A stretch of DNA of 64,000 bases from Pseudomonadota bacterium (GTDB lineage Bacteria > Pseudomonadota > Alphaproteobacteria > Rhizobiales > Devosiaceae): the NCBI GenBank assembly GCA_023388175.1, contig JAEWGT010000015.1, positions 1-64,000 on the forward strand, given 5' to 3'. Position numbers and translations under genes: made by a program. Under the pieces are notes generated by a model. That model saw nothing but the letters and a program-made list of their open reading frames with translations, did not search any database and was not told where the DNA came from. Of the stretch, positions 51,959 to 61,019 are shown piece after piece. Position 1 is the stretch's first letter, and every line of letters starts with the position of its first letter.

Positions 51959-53469
51959 TAGGCATTCTCATTCTTGGAAACCAGCGACACCGGCGTCATC
52001 ACGAGGATGTAGAGATCGAACAGGATCGACCAGTGCTCGATGTAGTAAAGGTCGTGGTTCACCCTCTGCATGATCTTGTCGATCGTGTCGGTCTCGCCGC
52101 GCCAGCCGTTGATCTGTGCCCATCCCGTTATGCCCGGCTTGACGCGGTGCCGGGCAAAATAGCCTTCTACCGCCTCGTAATAGAGCTGGTTCTCGGCCTT
52201 GGCTTGCGGGGCGTGGGGACGCGGCCCGACAATGGACAGCTCGCCCTTGAGCACATTGAGCAATTGCGGCAATTCGTCGATGGAGGTCCTGCGGATGATC
52301 TTGCCGACGCGGGTAACGCGCGGGTCATCCCTGGTCACCAGCCTGGATGCAGAGGCGTCGAGCATATCCGTCCGCATGGAGCGGAACTTGTAGATGCGAA
52401 TGGTCTCATTGTTGAAACCGTGCCGGTTCTGCACGAAAAATACCGGCCCACGGCTTTCCAGCTTGATGGCAATGGCCGTGACCAGCATCACGGGGGACAG
52501 CAGGATCAGGGCGGCGATGGCCACCAGCTTGTCGAACACCCACTTGAACACCAGGTTCCAGTCCGAAATCGGGCGGTCCGCCATGTCGAGCACGGGAACG
52601 TCCCCGACATAGGAATAGGCCTTGTCGGTGAATTTCAGCTTGCTCATATGCGCCGAGAGACGAATATCCACCGGCAGAACCCACAACTGGGTAAGCATAT
52701 CAAGCACGCGTTTCTCGGCGGAAAGCGGCATGGAGACAATGACCAGATCGATTGGCGTCCGGCGGGCAAATTCGACCAGATCAGAAATCATGCCGAGCTT
52801 GTGATAGCCGGAAACCACGTCTGGCGAGCGTTCTCCGACGCGGTCATCGAACAGGCCCAGAAGGTTGATATCCTTGTCCGCACCGGCCTGGATCTGCTCG
52901 ATCAGCAAGGCCGCATCCGCGCCGCCGCCGACAATGACGGTGCGTCTCTTGAGGCGCCCTTCATCGGTCCAGCGCTGCACCAGCGCCCGCAGCATTCCGC
53001 GATAGATGACGAGCACCACTGCACCCGTCACGAACCATGACAGCAGCCAGACCCGGGAGACCATGTCGCCGGCCTTGAAGAAGAACAGGCCCGCAGTGAG
53101 AATGATCATCACCGCAGACCACGCGCCGATGACCCTGCCGACCTGCGACAGGCTGGTGCGATAGGCCGCGATACGATGCGCCCGCACAGCATTGAACACG
53201 ATATTGGCAACCAGCACCGCCGCCAGGATCACGGGAATGTAGAAGACGTCCTGTCCCGGCCCCACATAGATTGCGTGAATGCCGTAGCCCAGTGCGGCGA
53301 GCAGTGCCGCTTCTATGATTTGCGCCACGCCCGAAATGACCGCGCCGGAAAGGGTGCGATCCACCGGCGCCGCGATGATGGTCTCGGCCATCGGCGAAAG
53401 ATGTCGCTGACCGGAAGCCGGCTTTGCGGCGTGGTCTTCAATGGCCTTTTGGGGGTCTACGCGAAACAT
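51955..53469 (-). CDS. Exopolysaccharide polyprenyl glycosylphosphotransferase
   Basis: A 504-residue initiating enzyme (WcaJ/ExoY-like) that loads the first sugar phosphate on undecaprenyl phosphate. Four N-terminal helices and a CoA-binding-like Rossmann domain (RRTVIVGGGADAALLIEQIQ) are followed by a re-entrant helix and the sugar transferase catalytic domain. Motifs include YKFRSMRTD and GELSIVGPRPHAP, then PGITGWAQINGWRG. It starts the minus-strand gene block of the exopolysaccharide locus after the GT4 gene. Confidence 0.94.
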   Translation of the reverse strand: MFRVDPQKAIEDHAAKPASGQRHLSPMAETIIAAPVDRTLSGAVISGVAQIIEAALLAALGYGIHAIYVGPGQDVFYIPVILAAVLVANIVFNAVRAHRIAAYRTSLSQVGRVIGAWSAVMIILTAGLFFFKAGDMVSRVWLLSWFVTGAVVLVIYRGMLRALVQRWTDEGRLKRRTVIVGGGADAALLIEQIQAGADKDINLLGLFDDRVGERSPDVVSGYHKLGMISDLVEFARRTPIDLVIVSMPLSAEKRVLDMLTQLWVLPVDIRLSAHMSKLKFTDKAYSYVGDVPVLDMADRPISDWNLVFKWVFDKLVAIAALILLSPVMLVTAIAIKLESRGPVFFVQNRHGFNNETIRIYKFRSMRTDMLDASASRLVTRDDPRVTRVGKIIRRTSIDELPQLLNVLKGELSIVGPRPHAPQAKAENQLYYEAVEGYFARHRVKPGITGWAQINGWRGETDTIDKIMQRVNHDLYYIEHWSILFDLYILVMTPVSLVSKNENAY

Positions 53470-53548
53470 GATGACTTACCGGCACACTACCTTTTGCAGG
53501 CAGCTTAGGCCGGAGGCGTTTATACTCGGTGAAGCGAGCGCCTGGATT

Positions 53549-54655
53549 CTATCGCGCCGCCCGATAGAGGCGTTCGATCGAAATAGTCATGCGCTGCACC
53601 GAAAAGTTCTCGGTGATGTGCTGGAGCCTCTGCTTCATCTCCTCGTCAGCCTTGGCAGGACTATCGAGGAAGGCCTGCATGGCAGAAGCGAGGGCAAGCG
53701 GATCGTCGGCCGGGACAAGCCTGTCGGATGTGGGTCCGAAAATTTCGGATATGCCGCCAACCCGTGTCGAAATGACCGGCAATTGTGCAGCAGCAGCCTC
53801 CAGGACCACATAGGGAAGGGACTCGGCCAGCGAGGGCGCGATAGCGCATCGGCCCATTGCGAATACCTGCCGCGCTGGCCGGGAGCCGACCAGTTGCACG
53901 CGGTCCTTGAGGCCAAGCGTATCGATGCGCCTTTCAAGCTCTGGTCGTTCGGCGCCATCCCCGGCCATAACCAATGTCGCGCCGGGCAGGCGCGCGAGGG
54001 CCTCGACCAGCGGGAAAATGCCCTTGAGCGTCCGCAATTCGCCGACAAAGACGAAATCGGCAGCGTCAGGGCCGGATTGCACCGGAACGAATTCCTCCGG
54101 GCGCAGGCCGTTGTGGATGATTTCGGCCGGGCAGGTGGGAGCGCCGATCAGTGCCGAATAAGTGTTTTGGGCATAGGCGCTTTCAAAGATGATGGCAGAG
54201 GTCTTTGCCATAAGCAGCCGCTCGATGCGGTGGAACAAGCGGCCCGAGCGCGAATTGACCGGATAGTGCAGCACGCCGCCATGTGGCGTGTAGAAGCCCT
54301 TGGCGCGGGTTCTGCCGTAAAGCGCCAGCCGCGCATAGAAACCGCCCTTGGCGCCATGGCCGTGGAGGATGTCGACATCCAGTCGCCGCGCCAGCCCTGC
54401 CACTGCGAATGGGGTGGTCAGGTCACCCTTGCCGAACAGGCGTGGCATGTCGAAACGGTGAATGCCAAGCGTTGCGTGTTCGCTCAACTCGGCCAGCAGC
54501 GTTTCGGTCTGGGAGTCGTTGGCAAGGCTATCGACAACAAGGCCGATGCTGTGTCCGCCCGCCGCCAGTTCACGCGTCAGGTCGGCGACATGCCTGAACA
54601 GGCCGCCTACTGGCGCCCGCATGACCTGGAGGATGCGAAGGGGGCGTGAATGCAC
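53549..54655 (-). CDS. GT4 family glycosyltransferase
   Basis: A 368-residue GT-B fold enzyme that adds sugars to the lipid-linked exopolysaccharide repeat. The N-terminal domain has RILQVMRAPVGGLFRHVADL and GHGAKGGFYARL. The C-terminal donor-site has VFVGELRTLKG and the EX7E motif in APSLAESLPYVVLEAAA. It follows the Wza-like lipoprotein gene by three bases. The donor sugar is unknown. Confidence 0.92.
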   Translation of the reverse strand: MHSRPLRILQVMRAPVGGLFRHVADLTRELAAGGHSIGLVVDSLANDSQTETLLAELSEHATLGIHRFDMPRLFGKGDLTTPFAVAGLARRLDVDILHGHGAKGGFYARLALYGRTRAKGFYTPHGGVLHYPVNSRSGRLFHRIERLLMAKTSAIIFESAYAQNTYSALIGAPTCPAEIIHNGLRPEEFVPVQSGPDAADFVFVGELRTLKGIFPLVEALARLPGATLVMAGDGAERPELERRIDTLGLKDRVQLVGSRPARQVFAMGRCAIAPSLAESLPYVVLEAAAAQLPVISTRVGGISEIFGPTSDRLVPADDPLALASAMQAFLDSPAKADEEMKQRLQHITENFSVQRMTISIERLYRAAR

Positions 54656-54658
54656 GGA

Positions 54659-55210
54659 CTAGAACCAGCGTTCGGAGATAACGATCGTGTCGCCTGGATA
54701 GATCGGGAAATCAAGATCGACAACGCCCTTGACCATCTGGTTGGCCTGCTGGCGATAGACCACAGCACGGTCGCGGTCCGCCGTCTCGGTGAACCCGCCT
54801 GCGGTGCTGATCGCGGCGCGAATGCTCATGCCATAGACATAGGGGAATTGCCCTGCCGTCCGGACTTCACCCTGGATGAAGAAGGGCCTGTACTGCTCGA
54901 TCTCGACCGCAACATCGGGGTTGCGCATATAGCCATTGGCCAGAGCCCGTGCCAGGCGTTTGCCGGCATCCCCTGTCGTGCTGCCGCGCACCGGCACCGC
55001 GCCGACCAGTGGAAAGGCGATGGCGCCGCCATCATCGACACGATAGCTCTTGCTTAGTTCCGCATCGCCATAGACGGTTACCCGCACCACATCACCCGTA
55101 TCGAGCTGATAGGGCCCCTTGGTTTCCACCAGGTAGGTTGCGGTCTTGTTGGTGGCGCAGCCGCTGATAACCAGCGTCAGGGCCAAAGCGAAAACAGAGA
55201 GCCAGCGCAT
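54659..55210 (-). CDS. Short polysaccharide export lipoprotein (Wza-like)
   Basis: A 183-residue lipoprotein with lipobox LVISGC (Cys near 18). The polysaccharide-export domain (YQLDTGDVVRVTVYGDAELS, then GAIAFPLVGAVPVRGSTTGD) and one SLBB domain (IQGEVRTAGQFPYVYGMS) are present. The protein ends shortly after YPGDTIVISERWF, so it lacks the extra SLBB repeats and C-terminal outer-membrane helix of E. coli Wza. Related short forms are found in many alphaproteobacteria and must reach the outer membrane by another partner. Confidence 0.9.
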   Translation of the reverse strand: MRWLSVFALALTLVISGCATNKTATYLVETKGPYQLDTGDVVRVTVYGDAELSKSYRVDDGGAIAFPLVGAVPVRGSTTGDAGKRLARALANGYMRNPDVAVEIEQYRPFFIQGEVRTAGQFPYVYGMSIRAAISTAGGFTETADRDRAVVYRQQANQMVKGVVDLDFPIYPGDTIVISERWF

Positions 55211-55362
55211 AATAATCCCGCGCGTTTGAGTTGACCTTAACCTGACCGGCTATAGTTAAGATTGTCCTTATGCTGCATGGGTGTAGATGCGGATTGGGAG
55301 CTGGGTTAACCGAATTTTGACCACACATGGCGTTATCTCGGTTCGATTTTCGAGGAATAGCC

Positions 55363-57711
55363 ATGTCATTCGATTCTTCAGCACACGAGGACGCGCGGAT
55401 CGACATTGCCGCATTGCTGGCGGCGATTGTCCGGCGGCTGCCGCGCATTCTGCTGGTGACGCTGGCTCTGCTCGTTGCTGGTTTCGTTGTGCTGATGTTT
55501 CAGCCGCGGCTTTATGAGTCTGCTGCCGCAATTCTGGTCGAGCCTCGCGCCTCGGTCTATCTGCGTGCCTCTGGGGAGCAGGCGCCGAGTGTGCCTGCCG
55601 GAACCGCAGGTGTTGTTTCCAGCCAGATCGAGCTGTTGAAGTCGCGCGATACATTGCTCAAGGTGATCGATCAGCTCGATTTGCGCTCGGTTCCCGAGTT
55701 CAATGGCGGCAGCGCTGGATTTTCGCCGCTGGGCATGATTACGCAGCTGATCGGGCGGCGGGCGGCGACGCCCAACAGCATCGATGAGACGGTGCTCACC
55801 ACGCTCTATGATCGTCTTACCGTGGTGCAGGAGCGGGATTCGGCGATAATTTCCGTGCTCGTGCGCTCTACCGACCCGCAATTGGCTGCCGATATTGCCA
55901 ATGCGGTGGCGAGCGCCCATGTGGCGCGGCGCGCCGACCTGTCCATATCCGACACGGCCGAAGCGTCCGGCTGGCTGCTGGATGAAATCAACCGCCTGCG
56001 CGTCTCGGTGCAGGAGGCAGAATCCGCGGTCGCCGATTTCAGGGTCACCAATGACCTTTTTACCGGTCAGAACAATACGAGCCTGCTCGACCAGCAATTG
56101 TCCACGGTGGCTGGACAGATCACCACCGCTCAGGAGCGGAAAAATACGGCCTTGTCGCGCGCGTCGCTCATTCGCGGCCTGATCGAGCGCGGTCAGCCTA
56201 TCGAGGGCGTGGCCGATGTGCGCAATTCGCTGGTCATCCAGCAATTGAGCCAGGAAAAGGCGCGGCTCCAGGGCGAACTGGCGCAGCGGTCGGCGACGCT
56301 GCTGTCCAGTCATCCCACCATACGCGCCCTCAATGCGCAGGTCGCCGAGCTGGACAATCAGATCCGCCAGGAGGGCCGCCGGGTTGCGGCTGCCCTTGAA
56401 GCAGAGGCGCAGATCGAAGCCGACCTTGAACTGTCCTTGCAGGCCGATCTTGACCGCGCCAAGGCCAGTGCATCCACCGCAACGCGGGATACGGTCACGC
56501 TGGACGGTCTCCAGCGCGAGGCCAAGGCGCAGCGCGATCTGCTCGAGGCCTATCTGCTGCGCTATAATGAAGCCTCGTCCCGCGTCGATGCCAATTCGGC
56601 CCTGCCGGATGTGCGCGTGGTCTCCGTCGCAGCGCCGTCAGTTTCCCCTGCATCCCCCAAGACCTCGCTGATCATGATGGCCATCGGCATCGTCTCTATC
56701 GCGGTACAGGTTGGCGGCATCGCATTTGCCGAACTGATGTCGGGCAGGGCGCTTGTCCCGATTGCCCGCGTGCCTGCAGCGCGCCCTCAAGATGAACTGG
56801 ATAGTGCGCCGTTCGATATCGAGGAGCACGAGCCGGAAACGGTGGCACTTGATGAGTCTGTTCCTGTCGCCGAGGTGGCGCCCGTCGTCGTAGATGACGT
56901 CTTGCCTGACGCAGACGAGAGCTTTGACTTGCCAGCGGAAGGCGAGGCAGCGGAGGTGCAGGCAGCTCCGGAACCAGAGCCCGTAAAGACCTCGGACGTT
57001 ACCAGCGCCTTCATCCGGTCGCTGCTTGAAGATACGCCGATCTCCCGCATGGACGAACAGGCGCTTGCCGATGAAATCGAGCACGATGCCGACGTGGCTT
57101 CCCTGCCGGGTGACGCGCTTCGGGTGCCGGAGGAAGAAACGGAGATCATTCCGGCCCGCCGCGCCCGTCTGCTGCGCTATTCCGATCTCGTGTCGGATCT
57201 GGTTCTGGGGCGCACGCATCTGCTGCTGCTGGCCGATCATGGCGAAAGCCAGCCAAGCCGCTTCATGGCCGAGGAACTGGTTGCTGATGCCCTCGCCAAG
57301 GGCCTGAGCGTTGCCCTCATCGACGCGGGAACCGGGCGCAGGACCGACAATGTTGGAATTACCGAACTGAGCGCCGGCGCGGCCAGCTTTGGCGATGTGG
57401 TGCAGAAATCGGCGGATAACAGCTTTGCGGAAGTCACCTGGGGGCAGGGCGAATCCATTGTCCGCAGTTCCAACCGGCCCCTGGTGCTGGCAGAAGCCCT
57501 TGGCGATATTTACGAAGTCGTTGTCGTGCTGACCGGCCGGGCGGATCGCAAATCCATGCTTGGCAGCTTCTCCGAACTGGGTGGCCGCATCATTCTGGTG
57601 ACCAGCGACGAAGATGACGCCGATATGGCCGAAGCCACACGCAGGCGTCTGGAGGAAGCGGGCCTGCCGAGGGTCGAGATTGCGGCCCTGGCTGAGCCGG
57701 TTGCTGCCTGA
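55363..57711 (+). CDS. Wzz/chain-length protein with degenerate BY-kinase domain
   Basis: A 782-residue co-polymerase-like protein. Two membrane helices (about 30-50 and 440-465) bracket a long periplasmic coiled-coil (about 50-430), the Wzz/GNVR topology. A 150-residue acidic linker (about 480-600) leads to a C-terminal domain that looks like a tyrosine-autokinase, but the Walker A segment reads ADHGESQPSR (624-633) with no Lys-Ser/Thr, and Walker A' is VALIDAG (Asp654) instead of DAD. There is no terminal tyrosine cluster. I infer a pseudo-kinase. The ATG at 55363 follows CGAGGAA. Confidence 0.88.
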   Translation: MSFDSSAHEDARIDIAALLAAIVRRLPRILLVTLALLVAGFVVLMFQPRLYESAAAILVEPRASVYLRASGEQAPSVPAGTAGVVSSQIELLKSRDTLLKVIDQLDLRSVPEFNGGSAGFSPLGMITQLIGRRAATPNSIDETVLTTLYDRLTVVQERDSAIISVLVRSTDPQLAADIANAVASAHVARRADLSISDTAEASGWLLDEINRLRVSVQEAESAVADFRVTNDLFTGQNNTSLLDQQLSTVAGQITTAQERKNTALSRASLIRGLIERGQPIEGVADVRNSLVIQQLSQEKARLQGELAQRSATLLSSHPTIRALNAQVAELDNQIRQEGRRVAAALEAEAQIEADLELSLQADLDRAKASASTATRDTVTLDGLQREAKAQRDLLEAYLLRYNEASSRVDANSALPDVRVVSVAAPSVSPASPKTSLIMMAIGIVSIAVQVGGIAFAELMSGRALVPIARVPAARPQDELDSAPFDIEEHEPETVALDESVPVAEVAPVVVDDVLPDADESFDLPAEGEAAEVQAAPEPEPVKTSDVTSAFIRSLLEDTPISRMDEQALADEIEHDADVASLPGDALRVPEEETEIIPARRARLLRYSDLVSDLVLGRTHLLLLADHGESQPSRFMAEELVADALAKGLSVALIDAGTGRRTDNVGITELSAGAASFGDVVQKSADNSFAEVTWGQGESIVRSSNRPLVLAEALGDIYEVVVVLTGRADRKSMLGSFSELGGRIILVTSDEDDADMAEATRRRLEEAGLPRVEIAALAEPVAA

Positions 57712-58751
57712 TGTCGCTGAAATATACCGCCATCCGCGCCGCCTTCGAATTGCTTTGGCTGTCGCGGATGCCGGCGCTGTTCAACCTGCTGTCGCAGTCG
57801 CGCGGGGTGATATTTACCCTGCATCGTGTTCTGCCGGACGAACCAGCCGATTTCTCGCCCAATGCCATTCTTCAGGTCACGCCGGATTTTCTCGGCTACG
57901 TCATCGAGCGGGTGCGCGAAACGGGTGCGGATATCGTTACGCTTGACGAGGCCGTTGAACGCCTTGCCGCGCCCGCAAAAGGCCGTCCCTTTGTGGTCCT
58001 GACCTTTGATGACGCCTATCGGGATAATCTGGTGCATGCCCTGCCCGTTCTGCAAGGGCAGGACGCGCCATTCACACTCTATGTGCCCACGGCATTCGTG
58101 GACGGTGTCGGTCAGCTCTGGTGGCAGGCCGTGGAAGACATCATCGCGCGGCAGGATGCCGTGGCTTTCACCGAAAATGGTGAAACCGAATATGTGGATA
58201 CCAGAACGGTCGCGGAGAAGAATGAGGCATTCAACCGGCTCTACTGGCGCCTACGCAAGCTGCCGGAGCCGGAGCGCCTGCAACTGCTGGCCGAGTTCAC
58301 CACCAATTACGGCTATGACCTCGACCGGCAGTGCCGCGATCTGATCATGGACTGGCAGCAGTTGCGCCTGTTTGCCGGCGATCCGCTCTGCACCCTTGGC
58401 GCCCACACCGTGCATCACTACGAACTCGCCAAGCTGCCGACCGAGCAGGCGCGCAACGAAATGATCCAGTCCGTCGACGTGATCGAAGCCCAGTTCGGGA
58501 TTCGCCCGGCGCATTTTTCCTATCCGCTGGGCGGGCCGCTGTCCTGCGGTCCGCGCGAATTCGAGCTGGCGCGCGAGCTGGGCTTTCGCACCGCCGTTAC
58601 CACAAGGCCGGGTGGGCTATATCCGCGCCATCTGCAAAATCTCACGGCTTTGCCGCGGATTTCACTCAATGGCTATTTTCAGCAGCGCCGTTATGTCGAT
58701 GTGTTCGCCAGTGGTGGGCTTTTTACCCAGTTGGGCCGGGTGATGAAGTAG
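57711..58751 (+). CDS. Polysaccharide deacetylase
   Basis: A 346-residue NodB-fold (CE4) protein. The metal triad is Asp101 in TFDDAYRD (with catalytic Asp100) and the two His of HTVHH (232 and 236). The C-terminal barrel includes YPLGGPLSCGP and ARELGFRTAVTT. No clear signal peptide, but a hydrophobic stretch (about 10-28). It overlaps the Wzz gene by one base and likely modifies the same exopolysaccharide. Confidence 0.9.
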   Translation: MSLKYTAIRAAFELLWLSRMPALFNLLSQSRGVIFTLHRVLPDEPADFSPNAILQVTPDFLGYVIERVRETGADIVTLDEAVERLAAPAKGRPFVVLTFDDAYRDNLVHALPVLQGQDAPFTLYVPTAFVDGVGQLWWQAVEDIIARQDAVAFTENGETEYVDTRTVAEKNEAFNRLYWRLRKLPEPERLQLLAEFTTNYGYDLDRQCRDLIMDWQQLRLFAGDPLCTLGAHTVHHYELAKLPTEQARNEMIQSVDVIEAQFGIRPAHFSYPLGGPLSCGPREFELARELGFRTAVTTRPGGLYPRHLQNLTALPRISLNGYFQQRRYVDVFASGGLFTQLGRVMK

Positions 58752-58759
58752 CGGCCTGC

Positions 58760-59059
58760 TTAGAGCAGCTTGCCCGTCATCAATCCGGTCAGCGCGAATA
58801 TGGCATAGATCGCGCCACCTATTGCCGCCAGCGGAACCGCCCAGGCAGCGGGCAGGGGAGTCAATTGGGACATTGCCAATGCCGCCGTCGCAAGAAACAG
58901 CCAGCACAGGGTGTGAAACCAGCGCAGGATGAACCCGGCGATGCCGGAAGCGCCATTGCTCGTGTCGATGACGATATAGATGACGGCGACAACCAGCGCC
59001 GCCAGCGTCACCACCGACCATGGTATGCCCCAGACCTTGTGGTCGAACAGCCTATCCAT
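58760..59059 (-). CDS. Hypothetical three-helix membrane protein
   Basis: A 99-residue hydrophobic protein with about three helices (14-34, 44-64, 72-94). No domain was recognised. It overlaps the upstream DUF2842-like gene by eight bases, so the two form a small operon divergent from ctaA. Confidence 0.6.
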   Translation of the reverse strand: MDRLFDHKVWGIPWSVVTLAALVVAVIYIVIDTSNGASGIAGFILRWFHTLCWLFLATAALAMSQLTPLPAAWAVPLAAIGGAIYAIFALTGLMTGKLL

Positions 59060-59273
59060 TCGGTTTTGCCTCTTCCGGCCGCGCCATCCAACTGATGATG
59101 AACATGGATGGCAGTAGCCAGCCCATGCCGGCGATGATGAAATAGAGGATCAGCACCAAGCCGGGCAGTCCCTCCGGAAGCGCAAGATAGACGGCGGTCG
59201 CCAGCACCGACCATATAATGATCGAGATGGGCAGCAGGATTGCGCCGATCAGTTTGCGATTTCGCTGGGTCAT
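59052..59273 (-). CDS. DUF2842-like small membrane protein
   Basis: A 73-residue protein with two helices and the pattern RNRKLIGAILLPISIIIW, then GLPGLVLILYFIIAGMGWLLP, which matches the small DUF2842 family of alphaproteobacteria. An ATG nine bases further upstream (59282) is also possible. It is the first gene of a two-gene unit and is divergent from ctaA, a frequent neighbour of DUF2842. Function unknown. Confidence 0.7.
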   Translation of the reverse strand: MTQRNRKLIGAILLPISIIIWSVLATAVYLALPEGLPGLVLILYFIIAGMGWLLPSMFIISWMARPEEAKPNG

Positions 59274-59361
59274 GTGCGGCATCTGGTCTGTTGCTCTATG
59301 GATAGGGGCGGCTTACCACTCCGCCAGCCCCACTGATACTGGAAATGATGTCGTGACCTCA

Positions 59362-60414
59362 ATGCAAGATGCCGCACCGGGCCAAGTCAGCTTCACCAGT
59401 GACCGTCTTCGTCCGGTCCGCATCTGGCTGTACTGCCTCGCCGCTTTTGTCCTGCTTATCGTTGTTGTTGGCGGTATCACGCGTCTCACCGAATCCGGTC
59501 TCTCGATCACATCGTGGAAGCCGATCTCCGGGGTCATTCCGCCACTCAACGATGCCGAGTGGCAGGCTGAGTTCGAAGCCTATCAGCAGATCCCGCAATA
59601 CTCGGTCGTCAATTCCTGGATGGAGCTGGACGACTTCAAATATATCTTCTTCTGGGAATGGTTTCACCGCCTGCTGGCAAGGGCGCTGGGGCTGGTTTTC
59701 CTCATTCCCTTTGCCGTTTTCCTGTTTCAGAAGCGTCTGTCGCGGGAACTGGCCCTGCCGCTTTTCGGTCTGTTTATCCTTGGCGGCTTTCAGGGTGCGC
59801 TTGGCTGGTGGATGGTCACATCCGGCCTTACCGAACTGACTTCGGTTTCCCAATACCGCCTCGCGGCTCACCTTACCGCAGCCTGCTTCCTGTTCATCGC
59901 CCTGATTTACGTAGCGCGTTCACTGACGCCGGGGCGAGCGCTCGGACATGTGACACCGTTCCATCTGGTCAACGGCGGGATATTCCTCGTGGGCGTCATC
60001 CTCCAGATCGGGGCAGGGGCCTTTGTGGCTGGCCTTGATGCTGGAATGGGCTATCAGACCTGGCCGCTCATGGACGGCGCCATCATCCCCAATGGCCTGT
60101 TTGTCATGGATCCCGCCTGGCGCAATCTGTTCGAGAATGCGCTGACGGTGCAGTTCATCCACCGCGGCATTGCCTATCTGCTGGTGGCCTATACTGGCTG
60201 GCTCATCTGGCGGCGCTACAAGGACGGGGGCTTTGCCGGAGTTCATGGTTGGTTGCCGCGCATCGGGATAATCGTCCTCATTCAGGTCGCGCTCGGCATT
60301 GCGACGCTTTTGGCCAGCGTGCCCATTTCGCTGGCCGTTGGCCACCAAGCCCTCGCTTTCATGCTGGCAGGCCTGGCAGCGGGCTATATTGCCGACATGC
60401 GTCGAGTGCGGTAA
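59362..60414 (+). CDS. ctaA: Heme A synthase (COX15/CtaA)
   Basis: A 350-residue integral membrane enzyme that converts heme O to heme A for cytochrome aa3 oxidase. Eight helices in two repeats are expected. The conserved segments are GGITRLTESGLSITSWKP, FFWEWFHRLLARALG, the heme ligand His in RLAAHLTAACFLF, and VQFIHRGIAYLLVAYTGW. The ATG at 59362 suits the family; the frame extends far upstream without similarity. Confidence 0.94.
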   Translation: MQDAAPGQVSFTSDRLRPVRIWLYCLAAFVLLIVVVGGITRLTESGLSITSWKPISGVIPPLNDAEWQAEFEAYQQIPQYSVVNSWMELDDFKYIFFWEWFHRLLARALGLVFLIPFAVFLFQKRLSRELALPLFGLFILGGFQGALGWWMVTSGLTELTSVSQYRLAAHLTAACFLFIALIYVARSLTPGRALGHVTPFHLVNGGIFLVGVILQIGAGAFVAGLDAGMGYQTWPLMDGAIIPNGLFVMDPAWRNLFENALTVQFIHRGIAYLLVAYTGWLIWRRYKDGGFAGVHGWLPRIGIIVLIQVALGIATLLASVPISLAVGHQALAFMLAGLAAGYIADMRRVR

Positions 60415-60465
60415 TATAATACCGCAAATCTAGTGCGTTGAAATTGCAGCGCTTTTTAAAGGCGC

Positions 60466-60494
60466 TTGACGCAATGCGGAATCTCCCCTAGAGA
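60466..60494 (+). promoter_or_regulatory. Candidate promoter of rplM-rpsI
   Basis: TTGACG (60466-60471) is a near-consensus -35 box; TAGAGA (60489-60494) lies 17 bases downstream. It suits the strong promoter expected for a ribosomal protein operon, about 60 bases from the rplM start. Confidence 0.5.
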
Positions 60495-60507
60495 CGCCGC
60501 CGAACTG

Positions 60508-60529
60508 GCCGCTCCATGCGTGGGGCGGC
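60508..60529 (+). promoter_or_regulatory. Leader hairpin before rplM
   Basis: GCCGCTCC (60508-60515) pairs with GGGGCGGC (60522-60529), with one G-T pair, around a six-base loop, 24 bases before the rplM start. It is a possible site for L13 feedback on its own operon; this is inference, and I know of no alphaproteobacterial proof. Confidence 0.4.
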
Positions 60530-60553
60530 TGCTTGAATTTAGGGAACTTCGAT

Positions 60554-61018
60554 ATGAGCACGTACTCGGCAAAACCGAGCGAGATCGAGAAGAAGTGGGT
60601 CCTGATCGATGCCGAAGGGCTGGTCGTGGGTCGTCTTGCTTCGATCATTGCTTCGCGCCTGCGCGGCAAGCATAAGCCGACTTTCACCCCGCACATGGAC
60701 ATGGGTGACAACATCATCGTCATCAATGCCGACAAGGTGAAGTTGACCGGCCGCAAGCTGGACCAGCACCGCTTCTACTGGCACACCGGTTATCCCGGCG
60801 GCATCAAGGACCGCACCGCTCGTGAGCTGCTGGAAGGCCGCTTCCCGAACCGCGTCCTCGAAAACGCCGTGCGCCGCATGATGCCGGGCGGTCCGCTGAC
60901 CCGCGCCCAGCTCAAGAACCTGCGTGTCTATGCCGGTGCCGAGCATCCCCATGAAGCGCAGAACCCGGCAAAGCTCGACGTCGCTGCGATGAACACCAAG
61001 AACGTGCGGGTGAAGTAA
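60554..61018 (+). CDS. rplM: 50S ribosomal protein L13
   Basis: A 154-residue ribosomal protein. STYSAKPSEIEKKWVLIDAE, then GRLASIIASRLRGKHKPTF, KLDQHRFYWHTGYPGG and AVRRMMPGGPLTR are canonical L13 blocks. It assembles early on 23S rRNA. The ATG at 60554 follows AGGGA; one base separates its stop from rpsI. Confidence 0.97.
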   Translation: MSTYSAKPSEIEKKWVLIDAEGLVVGRLASIIASRLRGKHKPTFTPHMDMGDNIIVINADKVKLTGRKLDQHRFYWHTGYPGGIKDRTARELLEGRFPNRVLENAVRRMMPGGPLTRAQLKNLRVYAGAEHPHEAQNPAKLDVAAMNTKNVRVK

Positions 61019-61019
61019 T

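Noticed and set aside
51898..54649. Long plus-strand frames opposite the glycosyltransferase genes
   Set aside because: The minus-strand proteins carry clear motifs and operon overlaps; the opposite frames have none.
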